A stretch of 64,000 bases of DNA from Campanula takesimana (GCA_026119855.1 JAOWBW010000006.1:3224001-3288000); one strand, 5' to 3'; positions 1 through 11,010 are shown, numbered from the stretch's first letter. Notes: generated by a model not told the origin, from the sequence alone. Made by a program: numbers and translations.

Positions 1-680
1 AGGAACAATTTCTTGATAGGTTCATGAAAAATCTGACCCGAGAACAATAAATCAAATGGATCTTCATACGTAGAAAAACACTTAACGAATCCAAAATTCC
101 ACAGCAATTCATCGTAAGGGAATTTTAAACAAGGTGTTTTTGGATCAACCGAGTATGATGTCTCCGCTTGACAAAATTCGCAGTCACATGTGTCAAAAAA
201 CGGAGGTTTTGACCACTCAACAAAGTTATCAAAATTTACAGAAAAACGAAAGGTGATGATAAATCATCAAAAACCCTTTCAACAGTATCAATAGATAATG
301 GGTCGCAAAATTCGTCAAGAAGTGCCTTACCTTCCACCCTCGGACTCTCGATCTCTGTATGATATCCTCGGAAGGATTTGCCTTGTTCCTGAACCCAATT
401 TCTTGATCCCGAATGAAGGGAGTGACCCCTTCTTGAAACTCCATGTCCTCAGATGATACCTCTGAATCCGAACCCATACCCGGTGGATGCTCAATAGCCC
501 CTTCCACGCGTGCTTGGAAATTCTGGAGTTGTTGAATCTGCCTTCGCATTTCGTCTATCTCAATATCACGTAGGTCACGTTTGCGATGATGATCGTCCTC
601 ATGGGGATCCGCTCCACGGTCCCTTCCGCGACCACCTCTTCCGCCACGAACACCACGCCCTCGCCATCAATATCGATACC
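1..680 (-). pseudogene. Gag-like coding fragment of the gypsy-type element
   Basis: Downstream of the primer binding site the minus strand encodes a Gly/Arg/Asp-rich stretch leading into RDIEIDEMRRQIQQLQNFQ (about 500-600), the layout I know from N-termini of plant Ty3/gypsy Gag proteins. An acidic segment follows. The frame then changes near 330-340, and a second open segment rich in Cys and Phe continues to position 1. No zinc knuckle, protease or polymerase lies in the window. The frame change suggests decay. Assignment to gypsy rests on the N-terminal pattern and the PBS only. Confidence 0.5.
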
Positions 681-689
681 CGCCAGGAA

Positions 690-762
690 TCTGATACCAA
701 ATGATGTCGAATGAAACCTTGAGATGACCGAACGGAAAATACCCGCCAGGAATCTGATACCA
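690..762 (-). other. Primer binding site (tRNA-iMet type), tandemly duplicated
   Basis: Minus-strand TGGTATCAGA at 753-762 matches the 3' end of initiator tRNA-Met and sits two bases inside the LTR. A ~63-bp tandem duplication gives a second copy at 690-699 together with the first bases of the LTR (from 702). The element therefore carries two PBS copies and a partial LTR edge in its leader. Confidence 0.65.
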
Positions 763-764
763 AA

Positions 765-1198
765 TGATGTCGAATGAAACCTTGAGATTATGACCGAACG
801 GAAAAACAAGATACAATGGGTTACGAACCTTGGATAAATTGCTCTTCGGCAAATTTACTTTTTCAATATTCAATAATCAAAGTCTAATTTTCGGATTACA
901 CATTTAGACCTATTTTATAGTGCCTATAAAACTTGGGAATTAAGAAATAACCTCCTAAAATAAAGCCTAACCTATAAGGTAACATATTAGGACTCAAAAA
1001 CTAGTAAATTGACTCAAAATCTATTCTAAAACCACCTATAATTCTACTAGGAATAGTAATTCCGAAAATACTAATAAAAAGGATACTAATAATAAAAATA
1101 AAAGTTTAAATATATTACAATATTAATCTTCATTGTTGCTGAACACATTCTGCTTCCATAATTCATTGCTTGATCAACTTTATACTCATACTGCATCA
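765..1198 (-). repeat. 5' LTR (434 bp) of the gypsy-type element
   Basis: The LTR runs TGATG...CATCA, a 5-bp inverted terminus, and ends two bases from the PBS. A TATA-like TATAAAATAGG on the minus strand (about 908-918) fits an LTR promoter. The partner LTR is outside the window, so the outer boundary rests on the TG/CA termini alone. Confidence 0.6.
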
Positions 1199-1336
1199 GT
1201 TGGGATCTAAGGCTTTAATCCCAAAAACAACAAGTATTTTGAATCAAATTATAGCTCCCAAAGTGAAGGGAATACAGTACAAAAGTACAAGATATAGTCA
1301 CAGTTAACTCTAATTCTTTTTCATACATTCTTACAG

Positions 1337-3299
1337 CTTAGAGATATGGTCGTGCGAGGTGGTAGTTCTCTTAGCTGGCCTTCTTCCGGATCCAACACTC
1401 GAAACATCTGTTATGTCCATCAGGTTAGTTATACTATGGGCTCTCATCGATTCTTTATCACCAAACTAATTGCTAATCCCTCCGTCCCGAAATCAATATC
1501 CAAACAATATTCAATTTTTCTCTTGATGAAGCGCAAATTTGAATTATCTTTCGGACATTCATTTTGGGATGGAAGGAGTAAATTATATTTTGAACTGTCG
1601 CTCATTATTATAATATTGTATGATATTTCAGCATGAACACCCTTGTCATGTTTTCTACCATACCCCTTGGACTTGGAGCCGCAGTAAGGTGATCTAAACT
1701 AGTGATTAAAGATGTATTTTTTTTAAAATAAAAATAAACCCCCGCCCCCTCCCCCCAAAATTAACTTGACTAGTTTATGTTAATGATACAAATATTGACT
1801 TCTTTTTCTTTTATTCAATAGCGTAAGAGTTTCAAATGAACTGGGAGCAGGGAGATCAAAAGAAGCTCGTATGGCAGTCCATGTAGGGATGTGCATGGTT
1901 GTGATAGAAAGCATTTCTGTAGCCACATTGATTGTTTTGGGTCATAAAATTATAGGCTACAGCTATACTGGGGAAGAAAGGGTGGTGAATTATGTCGGAA
2001 AAATGATGCTTTTGGTTGCTGCAACTCATCTCTTTGATGGTCTTCAATGTGTTGGTACTGGTATGGTCTTCTCCCTTCCCTCTCACGCACTCTCTCACAC
2101 ACTCACCAGTGGCAGAACCAGAAAAAAAATTAAACAGGGGCAAATTTACTCTTAATATAAAATTATAATTTAGTACCTAAATTTAATTTAAGGGGGGGGG
2201 GGGTGCAAATTTTTTTATATAGTGTTAAGTTTTCATTATATAAAGGGGGCAAAATGTCAATTTTAAAGATAAAAAAGCAATATTTTTAAACTTGACTAGT
2301 GCTAAACTAATACATCTCAAACAACAAAGGGCGGCAAGGTTATCTAATCTATATAGTTGTTTAATTTTTTTTATTTTTTATTAAGGAGTGTGGTTATCCG
2401 ATCTATATAGTTGAGCTCAACATGCCCCAAGGAGTAGGTTATCCAATAACGCCCCTGCCGGCATGACCATCGGCTCTACATGTGGACCATTAACACGCCG
2501 GCATGACTATCGGCTCAAACTCGACATGGTTAAACAACTCCATCATCAATTTGGGCCCAACTCTGATACCAAATTAGAATTGGGCCATCATCCCCCTAAA
2601 AGACCTTATTAAGGAATGAGGTTATCCAATCTATATAGTTGGTCAATTATATTCTCCAAGTTAATGTGGGACAAGCGGGACTTCAACATGTTATGTTACA
2701 ACAGATCTTGAAAATGAATATTTTATCTTGAGAACTTTTATTTCAGGTGTCGCGAGGGGATGTGGATGGCAAGAGATTGGCGCATACGTTAATTTAGGAG
2801 CTTATTTTCTCATTGGCATCCCAGTTGGTTTACTTTTAGCTTTCGTGTTCCATTTAGGAGGCAAGGTAAGTGATTTAAACTCGCTACAATATACTCCATC
2901 CGTCCGGAAATGATCTCCTCATTTGTCATATTTCCTTGTCCCAAAAAGTTGTTCTCATTTCTACAATTTATGTTTAAAAGGGCATAAACACAACATGGCT
3001 AGCAAAGCAAGTGTTCATATCCTTATATCCACTAACAAAAATGAATTAACGGTCATTGTCCATTTGCAGGGTCTCTGGTCAGGAATAATAGTGGCCGTTT
3101 TTGTCCAAGCGCTAATCCTTTTCGCCATAACCGTGCACACAAAGTGGGAAAAACAAGTAACCACTCCTATATAGTACTGCAGCTTCTTCTTCTTCTTCTT
3201 CTGGTTTTATATAACCTCAGTTCCTCATACTCTCTGTTTTCTTACTTGATTTGCATCTAGGCGGAGAAGGCTTCAACAAGAATTTATGATTCAGTTTGA
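1337..3299 (+). CDS. MATE efflux transporter (DETOXIFICATION family), C-terminal half
   Basis: Six exons join in frame: 1337-1423, 1632-1688, 1822-2060, 2747-2865, 3070-3156 and 3261-3299 (TGA), all with AG/GT borders. They give about 208 residues. Recognisable MATE blocks in order are the LLAGLLPDPTLETSV segment, GLGAAVSVRVSNELGAG, FDGLQC, ARGCGWQEIGAYVNLGAYF and a final hydrophobic helix before a charged tail. Family members export organic cations, toxins or flavonoids by H+ or Na+ antiport across plasma or vacuolar membranes and are about 480-500 residues long, so roughly the first 275 residues are missing. They either lie left of the window beyond the retrotransposon or are lost. The visible exons have no stop or frameshift, which favours a recent or intronic disruption. 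Substrate cannot be inferred. Confidence 0.85.
1476..1578. mobile_element. Short Stowaway-like MITE in MATE intron
   Basis: About 103 bp with inverted ends CCCTCCGTCCC...GGGATGGAAGGAG and TA at both edges, the Stowaway signature (Tc1/mariner-derived). It lies between the exons at 1337-1423 and 1632-1688. Confidence 0.6.
2105..2275. repeat. hAT-MITE-like fragment in MATE intron
   Basis: It starts with AGTGGCAGAACCAG and contains GGGGCAAATTT/GGGGGCAAAAT stretches like those in the better preserved 8-bp-TSD element at 14299-14548. No matching right end or TSD was found, so it is a degraded copy at best. Confidence 0.3.
2381..2688 (-). mobile_element. TRIM-like miniature LTR element in MATE intron
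   Basis: Two direct repeats containing GGTTATCCRATCTATATAG (about 2392-2411 and 2620-2640) flank a ~150-bp core. On the minus strand the right repeat starts TGTTGAAGTCCC (2688), ends near 2574 and is followed by TGGTATCAGAG, an iMet-type PBS (2561-2571). The left repeat starts TGTTGAGCTC near 2422. LTRs, PBS and a tiny non-coding interior fit a terminal-repeat retrotransposon in miniature. The left edge and TSD were not resolved. Confidence 0.45.
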
Positions 3300-3784
3300 T
3301 GAAGTGTGACCGATTATGTACTTTCACCCAAAATGAGTACTTCCGGATCTATACATGTTCAATTTTTGTTGAGGTAAATGAAATATTTTCGTTTCGTCGA
3401 AATTTTAGTGGATATGTTATAAGGGGGGATGTTTATGCAAATAAAAAGTGGGATTATCTTTACGGGGCAAATGGTAATGTACTTATATATGTTTACAAAG
3501 GGGAGATCCAGTTTTCGCCTCCCACATGCTCTATAAGTGCGGTTTGTGTTTGTAGGTGGTTTAAACTGGATGGAGTAGGTTGTGTCATATTTTGTAATAT
3601 ACTCGATTTGTAATAAACTAGTCAATTGATCTGATCAATATGATGGAAATTCCTTGGCTTAGTACCAAGCATAAATAAACTCCTTCCAGAGAGACAGATC
3701 CATTTGATTTTTGATGGTCAGCATAACTACATAAGTAAACTTTGACCAGATATTAATGACTAAGTGTTTCAGCAATAATAATTT
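3300..3784. other. MATE 3' flank, no further gene
   Basis: Sequence after the MATE stop codon, presumably including the 3' UTR. Short open frames on both strands show no family motif. No clear polyadenylation signal was fixed. Confidence 0.5.
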
Positions 3785-3953
3785 GGGCAATGCTAGGCTT
3801 ACAAAAAAAAGTTTACAAAATGAAAGATACAAGATGTAGTGGCGATATTTCATCGGCCACATCGATAGTGGACCCGGCGCACTTTTATTAAAAACACTAA
3901 TACAATTATGACACCTCATTTTGTAGCCATCTTTTGTAATTTTATTATTTCCC
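3785..3953. mobile_element. Mutator-like MITE, family M9, copy 1
   Basis: 169 bp beginning GGGCAATGCTAGG and ending TATTTCCC, flanked by an exact 9-bp TSD, TAATAATTT (3776-3784 and 3954-3962). A 9-bp TSD points to the Mutator superfamily. Related copies lie at 21922-22103 and, truncated and inverted, at 11244-11382. The core GGCGATATTT...ATCGAT..TGGACC is shared by all three. Confidence 0.85.
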
Positions 3954-4191
3954 TAATAATTTGTAGAATTCCATTGGAAGGATTAGATTGTTATTAATAT
4001 TTAATCACATTTAACTTGTGTTGACTATCAAAATTCAAGAGATTCCAGAGGATGAAAGGAGTATGTAGAGATGATAGTACTTGCATATGTATTTGCTACT
4101 AAAATTTATAAAAAAAAAATTAAAAAAAATCGAACATTTATTTTCAAAATGTTTGTTGAGATTAACGGTGTAATTAAAAACCACAGTTTTA

Positions 4192-4403
4192 CACTCTCTC
4201 CGTCTCAATTTTAAATTAAATTTTTTTTCCCATCGTGTCCTATTTTCTATTTTCAAAAAATAAAAAATTTGACCCCACATATATTTACACCAACTATCAA
4301 CCGACTATTTTCTACTCATTTACTATACTGATAACAATCTACTTTACTTTTCATATTTTACAATTGAGCTCAATTTTTTTGAAACATAAGATGGAAGGAG
4401 TGA
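4192..4403. mobile_element. Stowaway-like MITE
   Basis: About 212 bp with inverted ends CACTCTCTCCGTCTCAA and TTGAAACATAAGATGGAAGGAGTG beginning and ending next to TA. It lies between the MATE and P450 genes. The right boundary is accurate to a base or two. Confidence 0.6.
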
Positions 4404-4894
4404 TATAATTTTTTTTTAAACAGCTGAACTATATCATTCATTTCAAGGCAATTGCCATCGTTTACAAATTCCTATGGAATCTATTACAGTCTTATCTAAA
4501 GCCCTGCCGATCTATAGCTCTGTCTATTACAAGTTCCTAGTTTCACCATTGTCGAACCTATTACAGCGAATGATATTTTTCTTCTACAAGTTGATGATGC
4601 AATCATTCATAGACATCCTCGCGCCATCTGTTAGTTTGCTTGCCATAGACGTCCTTGCGCCATCTGGTAGTCCTCCTAACAAGATATTTATTATTTCATT
4701 TTGTTGCATCTTGCAGCAACAGTAGTGCATACGTACATACTTTTCATACTCCCATAACTTGTCTAAATGCTTTCCAAGCCAATATGTAGATATGTTTTGT
4801 ACAAAAGTGCAAGAACATAATTAATTATAAATACCCACAAATAATTTTCTCAAGAACGTAAATAAAAATAATAAATCAGTTACAACATCTCTCA
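4404..4894. other. Intergenic, 3' flank of the P450
   Basis: Holds the region downstream of the P450 stop (minus strand). A tandem imperfect repeat of CATAGACRTCCT.GCGCCATCTG sits at about 4608-4672. Nothing coding was recognised. Confidence 0.4.
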
Positions 4895-6269
4895 CTAGCA
4901 GGACTTCTTGATCACCACTTTCAAAGGTTCCAATTTTCTCACAACAATCCCAATCTTATCCCTCATATCAAGCGTCTCTCGACTAACGCCGCATTCAAAC
5001 TCCCAATCAAACTCGTGAATCAACGACCCCAATACAAGGTGCAACATGCGATGAGCTAGAGGCACACCCGCACACATTCTCCGTCCCGCCCCAAATGGTA
5101 TCAACTCAAAATGTTGACCTTTATAGTCAACTTTCGAGTCTAAAAATCTCTCGGGTTTAAAGCTATTTGGCTCTTCCCAACATTCCGGGTCCCTTCCAAT
5201 CGCCCACGCGTTTACAAATAGTTGAGTGTCTTTTGGTACGTCGTACCCCATGAAATTAGTGTCGTGGAGGGCCTTTCGTGGGACGAGAAATGGGATTGGG
5301 GCGTGTAAGCGTAGGGTTTCTTTGATCACGGCTTGTAAGTAGGGGAGATTATCAATGTCAGTTTCTTGAAATTTCTGGCTTGGCTTTACGACTGAGGCTA
5401 CTTCTGCTTTGACTTTTTTCATCTTTTCGGGGCAAAGGAGAAGCTCGGATAAGGCCCATTCAATGGTGCTGCTTGTAGTTTCCGAACCAGCTAAAAATAT
5501 TTCCTGCATCAAGTTTGTAATTTGTTTTTAGTCTCTAAACACCTTTTTCAGTAAGTGCTGGTAAATTTGTTATTTGTCAGTATTAATTAAGATGTAATTT
5601 ATTTCAATATTACAGAAAAGTAAATTTAAAATTTTTACGGAAAGATATTTTCACTAAATATTATAAAATAAGTATGTGATGTGCATTATACATTCCTTTT
5701 TTTTTTTTTTTGAAAAATACCGAAAACCCCCTTTAAAAAAATTTCATATCCGAAAAACCCACAAAATATTTCTTCATTCTAAAAAGACCTAAAATTAAAT
5801 TATCGATACCAAAAAGCCCAAACATTAACGAATTGACTAACGCGGTTAGGTTTGAGTATTTATTTTAATAAAAAATTATCTTTTCTATCAATTAATGACG
5901 TATTACAAATACAAAAGTTTTTTGCAATGCAAAATAATTTAATTAAAATATTCTTAGATATAATAACAATAGTAATAGTTATAACAACAATAAATATATT
6001 TAATTATTACTATTTTAGTTAATTAATAATTTTAATAATACAGTTAATAAAAAAAGTAATAAGATTGAAAAAAATAATGAATGTGAAAATATTGAAAAGA
6101 TTATCATCATAATTTTTATTATTTTTATGATCTTACATAATAATAACAAAAAAAATAATTAAAGAAGCACCTTCCAATTACTTCTCTAATATATCAAAAA
6201 TTCATATTTTTATTATTAAATAATAGGTAATTAAATAATAATGATTAATTTTTGTTGTTACTAGAACTA

Positions 6270-6314
<45 letters not shown>

Positions 6315-9300
6315 TAATAATATTAATATTATAATTATTTTGCGTTGTAATTTTTTTAATATTCCTATCATGTTACTAAATGAAAAGAAAGATAAGTTTT
6401 TATTAATATGAATGTTGAAATTTAACGACGTTAGTTAAATAGTTAACGTTTGGACTTTTTGGTATTGATAATAAAAATTTAGGACCTTTTAGATTGAAGA
6501 AATAGAATGTGGGTTTATTGGATATGAAAGTTTTTTTAAGGGGGTTTTTGGTATTTTTTTTCCCATTTTTTTTAGTAAATTTAGCCTAAACACAATAATT
6601 GAAAAATAAAACAACTTAAATTTATAGGCACGAGACAAAAGTATTTACTTTTTCTTTTCTACGAAAAAGTAGTCCATTGTCTTATTTTAAGTTTTATACT
6701 CATATTTAATTTATTTATTTGTCTCTTGTTTTTGCCAGAATAGACGTGAAAGGGAGTGCGCAATTCTTTAGTTAATTTATTGATCATAATTTGAAAATGA
6801 TAAGAGCCAGTCTCCTGTGCAACCGCCGCACAGCGTGCGACGGCGCCAGGCGCGCCATTTTTTTTTTTTTTTGCTGAGTTACTTTTTTTTTTGTCACCTC
6901 CAACTTTTTTTCTTCCCAACAAAAGTAACACTTAATGAAATGTGACACTTTTATTTTCAAATGTAACACTTTTTTTTTTCAAAAATGTACCACAATTTTG
7001 CTGCAATAGATTAAAGATAACATAAAGATTGATAACTAAACCAATGTCACACTTTATATAAAGGGATGTAACACTCTTTTTTTCAAATGTAACACTTTTT
7101 TTTTCAAATGTAACTTTTTTTTTTCAAAATGTACCACAATTTTGCTGCAATAGATTAAAGATAACATAAAGATTGACAACTAAACCAATGTCACACTTTT
7201 TATAAAGGAATGTAACACTCTGTTTTTCAAATGTAACACTTTTTTTTTTCAAAATTAACATAAGATTAACAAACTAAACTAATGTTACATTTTATAAAAA
7301 ATGAATGTAACATTTTTTATCTCAATTGTAATAGTTTATATTCTTAAATGTAACAATTGAAATTGAGAAAGTAACAATTGAAATGCAAACCCAATTTTTT
7401 TTTGTAAAACTGTTGTTACATTTAACAGTGGAAAGTGTTACTTTTTGAAGATGAAATTGTTACTTTTATCATAATAGAGTGTTACATCTTTGCTGATGAG
7501 CAGCTCAAACTTTTTGTGTGTAAAAAAATATATTTTTTTTTAAAAAAAATAAAACCATATCATGACCTATGTAGTTTTATTCGTCTCGTCGAGACAAACA
7601 CTACGGTATTTTTAAATTTTTTTCTGAGTTATAAATCTCAAGATATAGCATTTTAAAGTTATTGTTTTTTTTTTAAGTAAGACACGTGGCAGCGCGCGGC
7701 TACTTTCCTTCTGGTAATTCCTCTCTTTTCTTTCCCTGTGATATCACCTTGCCCTTCTACTGACTGGTTAACCTATTCGGGAATCTCCGGATCTCTACTC
7801 TCGAAGGTCACAAATAAATCTAAGGACCCGTTCGAGCAGTTCCACTCTCTCGGTCCGAGAAGTGCATTATTGGAACTGGATTGGAAGGCCGAAAAACGTT
7901 CAATTTAAAACGGATCAGTCTGGATTCGGAATTGTCGTTCATTCCAAGGCCTCGCCCGGGGCGCAACAAAAAGTCTTTAAAAAAGGCGCCGGAGGGAATT
8001 GCCTGACGCTACCCTATAATATTCATCCTGACTGTCCCCCTCCCTTCGGGGATTCGTTCAGATCAAGGGCCGGTAAGCAAATATCGAATCCATGAGCATT
8101 TGAATGGGTGAACCAGCGTGTGGCTCACCACAGAAATGAGTGGTTGGTTTGAAAATGGGTGGGTGGGTAAGTGGATTGGGTCGGGTTGGGCGGGTTCGAC
8201 CCGCGGGCATACCCGCCGCACGGGTGAGGCGGCCACAGGGGAGAATTTGTCCAATGATAAACGATGATAATATTATTTATTTATAAAACCCCACCCAGGA
8301 TCTTTTTTGTCGAGTGCATATATTTTCTTTGTCCATATTATGATAAGATCATCTTTAAAAAAATGTATCAATGGTTTTTAAGAAATAAAGTAATAAATTT
8401 ATGTCGGTTATTGACAGCTAAGGTTTACACTTCCGAATCATACTTAACGCTACTTATTTTCATTTTGGCGTCCTATACTTATTGCTACTTATTCAAAATA
8501 TTCATTTTTCTCTCTGCTATCCAGTCACAACAACTATCCACTAATTTATTTTCTCTCTTCTACCCATTTACAATACTTATTTTTTAAATATATTTTTTTA
8601 ATCCTCGTACAGCAATAAGTATGAGACAGAGGAATTGTATTCAATGAACAAGTACAGCACTGAATTCTGATAACAGCTACTCGTACCCATATTCCCAAAA
8701 CAAGTTAAATCACTTAAGTTGTAACTCCTATAGAGCCATAGATGTAATCTAAGTTTCTTTGTTAAAAAAAGGTTTAATTTGAAGGTAAGCCGAATAGATA
8801 TTAATACGAGTATTGATAGAAATATTACCACGATAAATGCGGTTACGTCACGCTCTGACATTTTCTCCGGTTCATCTTTACCAGTGCCTTCATAATCAAG
8901 CAACACATCCAAGAAATCCTTTGATCTCCCTTCTCCGCCGCCCTTCTCCCGCTCTTGTATACGCTCTTTAACATACACTGATCCAAGTTCGAGCGCTTTT
9001 CCGAGATCCCGATCCATCTTCTTCCTCAAACCTTGTAAATCGAACCATTTCAGCATCGGGTATATGTCTGAAATGTTGGGGACCCCACCCCATTGCATCG
9101 TCCCCATCATTGCCTCGAAAAACTCCGACCCCACCTTCGATTCTGGATCCGCCAAGTCACGCGACAACATCAGGTTTCCTAGCAAGTTAAATGATGCTAG
9201 GAACACAAATTTAGCCACGTAGATGCCACATCCTTCGTTGACTAGTGTTGACTCTTTTTCGAGCCATGTTATCATGTCATTGACACACCTTGATCTAGTA

Positions 9301-9743
9301 CCCGCGGACTCATTGATCCGTTTGTGCACTAACATTTCAACGGTGCAGATTCGCCTCAGGACGCGCCAGTAGCTCCCGTACGGGGCTAGGGCTAGGGAAC
9401 TTTTGTCATAGTCGTGGGATCGACTTGTTTCGGTTATGGTCCGTTCCACGAAGGTCAAATCGTGTTGCTTGAATAGTTCAACAGCGGACTTAGCTGTTTG
9501 GATCACCATAGTGTCTACCGAGCCTAATTTTAACCATATGACCGGACCGTAGTCTTTGGCTAGCCCGGCAACGGTTCTATGCGGCATAGTGCCTAAATTG
9601 AATATGTGGCCAAACACCGGCCATCCCGGCGGGCCCGGAGGTAGCCGGAGAGCCTTGGATCGTTGACTCCGGCGGAGGAGAGTGTATGATGTTAGGAGAA
9701 TTGTGGTTGAGCAAAATAGGAGTGAGAACCATTGCCACTCCAT
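4895..9743 (-). CDS. Cytochrome P450, CYP76-like, complete with one large intron
   Basis: Exon 1 is 9743-8829 (305 codons), exon 2 is 5503-4895 (202 codons plus stop). The intron is phase 0 with donor GTAATA and acceptor GATGCAG, and falls just before the I-helix as is usual in A-type P450s. The 507-codon product has every expected landmark: an N-terminal membrane anchor (about residues 5-23), the hinge LPPGPPG (34-40), the I-helix AGSETT (310-315), ExxR ETLR (367-370), KPERF (about 421-425) and heme loop FGAGRRMCAG (442-451, Cys 449). Such enzymes are ER-bound monooxygenases using NADPH-P450 reductase. Wording such as SLALAPYGSYWRVLRRIC and TMVIQTAKSAVELFKQHDL recalls CYP76A members (terpenoid/iridoid or related oxidations), but the substrate is inference. 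No stop or frameshift was seen. The oddity is the 3.3-kb TE-filled intron. Confidence 0.9.
5711..6560. mobile_element. Foldback/MULE-like MITE in the P450 intron
   Basis: The two ends are inverted copies about 140-150 bp long. The left reads GAAAAATACCGAAAACCCCC, and the right is its imperfect complement ending GGGTTTTTGGTATTTTTTTT. Both arms contain a phrase resembling ATACCAAAAAGYCCAAACRTTAAC. Runs of T flank both ends, so a TSD cannot be fixed. The centre is extremely AT-rich and non-coding. Confidence 0.65.
6270..6314. repeat. (TTA)n microsatellite
   Basis: About fifteen near-perfect TTA units in the loop of the foldback element in the P450 intron. Confidence 0.95.
6970..7310. repeat. 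Tandem repeat, ~145-bp unit
   Basis: Two close copies (from about 6980 and 7124) share a phrase around CAAAATGTACCACAATTTTG and AACCAATGTCACACTTT. A third, more decayed copy runs to about 7310. Confidence 0.75.
7703..8095. other. Organelle-like DNA block, candidate NUMT
   Basis: About 390 bp that contrast with the flanks: GC near half and mixed-complexity coding-like texture (for example CCCTCCCTTCGGGGATTCG). The flanks GCGCGGCT and GTGAACCAGCG lie only a few bases apart in the related repeat at 11450-11600, which lacks this block, so it looks inserted. The composition resembles plant mitochondrial DNA, but no organellar gene was recognised. The 77-codon open frame inside (7862-8095) has no known motif. 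Confidence 0.4.
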
Positions 9744-9794
9744 GAGGTGAGGTTTAATGTTGTTGTGAGTGATTAAGACAATGTTGTTGGGTTT

Positions 9795-9804
9795 CTTTAT
9801 ATAG
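9795..9804 (-). promoter_or_regulatory. TATA box of the P450 gene
   Basis: Minus-strand CTATATAAAG lies about 52 bases upstream of the P450 start codon (ATG at 9743-9741), leaving room for a short 5' leader. It is the only strong TATA element near the start. Confidence 0.6.
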
Positions 9805-9986
9805 AAATGGGAAGGTTTGACTTAGGGTGGATCAGTGACGTGTCATTAGGGCCGGCCGGCTGTAGATTTTGGCATCTTATCCCGAGATCCTCGGGATGAA
9901 CAACGTTGTTGAATGCTTGGATTTATTTACGTTGTGGCATCTTTATCTTTCATAGCTGTAGCTTGTACATTTGCAGACCTTGTATA

Positions 9987-10277
9987 CTCCCTCCCTCTGT
10001 CCCACACTCCCACCTCACTTAAGACCTAACAGTTGGGCACAATAACTAAAGAAAAATAATAAAATAAAGAAAATGTGGGGTAGAAAATGAAGAGAAAATG
10101 AGTAGGGTTAATAGTAGGTTGATTGGATGAATTATGTGGTGGAAAATAAGAGAGAGAATGAGTGGGTGTGTTAGATTGAATATAAAATTATAAAAAGATT
10201 GTCATTTTGGGGAGTCTCAAGTGAAGTATGACGGACCAAAATGAAAATAAGTCTCAAGTGAGGTAGGACGGAGGGAG
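9987..10277. mobile_element. Stowaway MITE
   Basis: 291 bp with inverted ends CTCCCTCCCTCTGTCCCAC and GTAGGACGGAGGGAG and TA on both sides. It lies about 240 bp upstream of the P450 start and could influence that promoter. Confidence 0.85.
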
Positions 10278-10330
10278 TATTTATGATTGTGTAGTTCAAC
10301 AAATCAGATTTTAGGGGTAGGCTGCTTCTC

Positions 10331-10590
10331 TTTTTTTTTTTTTTTTTTTTTTATTATTATTATTAGGTGTCGGTAGTGCTTCGCCCTATAAATTTTAGAA
10401 AAATCACCCTCTCAGATTTATAGACAGATAAATTTGGGTTTGATCTCAGTCACCAAGTTAGTAAGTGGCTCCATAGGGAATATCAAGTAGGACTTACATC
10501 ACTTGTCACAAGCTGCTCTTTCTACCACTCGAACACAAAACTTCTATTATCATCCCTTACTTCCTTACCGTTGAGCTACGCCGTAGAAAG
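10331..10590 (-). mobile_element. tRNA-derived SINE
   Basis: On the minus strand a Pol III A box (TAGCTCAACGG, 10568-10578) is followed 33 nt later by a B box (GTGTTCGAGT, 10527-10536). About 150 bp of tail sequence and a 3' (TAA)n/poly-A run (10331-10363) follow. That order and spacing are those of a plant SINE. A clean target-site duplication was not identified. Confidence 0.6.
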
Positions 10591-10745
10591 CGGGTAGGTT
10601 TCATTTTTAATATTAAGTCATGTCCAATTTAATTATTTTTCGAATACACATTCGTTGTGCTGGTTGCAGTGGTGATGCAGTCACACCTCATTTTTCTTTT
10701 GAGCAGCAAATGAGTGATGACTATGTAATTAGAGCTAATCAACTA

Positions 10746-11010
10746 TTCCCTCCGGTCCAAAATAACTGTCACTTTTGAACCAAAATTTTAGTCCAAAATA
10801 ATTGTCACTTTTGAGTTAAATATCTCTTTTATCCTTACATTGAAACTTGTTTTCTTTTATTAGTTGTTTTAGTGTAAGACATTAATGTAAGAGTATTGCA
10901 CACTTAATAGGAGTAAAATTGGAACTTCTGTCATTAAATCATGATAATAATTGCATTTCTTAAGAGTTATGCAAATGCCAAAAGAGACAGTTATTTTGGA
11001 TCGGATGGAG
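10746..11010. mobile_element. Stowaway-like MITE
   Basis: About 265 bp with ends TTCCCTCCGGTCCAAAATAA and TTATTTTGGATCGGATGGAG, flanked by TA. An internal repeat of CCAAAATAAYTGTCACTTTTG occurs next to the left end. Confidence 0.75.

Larger units (their letters stand above)
1..1198 (-). mobile_element. LTR retrotransposon (Ty3/gypsy-type), 5' part, cut by window edge
   Basis: Read on the minus strand this is the 5' end of an LTR element: an LTR (765-1198), two bases, a primer binding site matching initiator tRNA-Met, a short leader, then gag-like coding sequence running off the left edge. The 3' part and the second LTR lie outside the window, so intactness and insertion age cannot be judged. 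The outer LTR end is 138 bp from the first visible exon of the MATE gene, so the element sits in an intron of that gene or has replaced its 5' half. Confidence 0.75.
6803..8250. mobile_element. GTAAC-rich element 1 (P450 intron)
   Basis: The edges look inverted: TCTCCTGTGCAACCGCCGCAC on the left and the complement of TCCCCTGTGGCCGCCTCAC on the right. The interior is packed with TGTAACA/TGTTACA words separated by T or A runs, the same texture as the elements at 26.8-27.8 and 35.1-36.6 kb. A related right end is present alone at 11450-11600. It contains the organelle-like insertion 7703-8095. Boundaries are approximate. Confidence 0.45.

Noticed and set aside
7862..8095. 77-codon open frame as a host gene
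   Set aside because: No motif or intron context, and it lies within a block that looks inserted into a repeat.
10560..10590. A functional tRNA gene
   Set aside because: A and B boxes are present but no acceptor stem or anticodon arm can be drawn, and a poly-A tailed body follows, so SINE is preferred.
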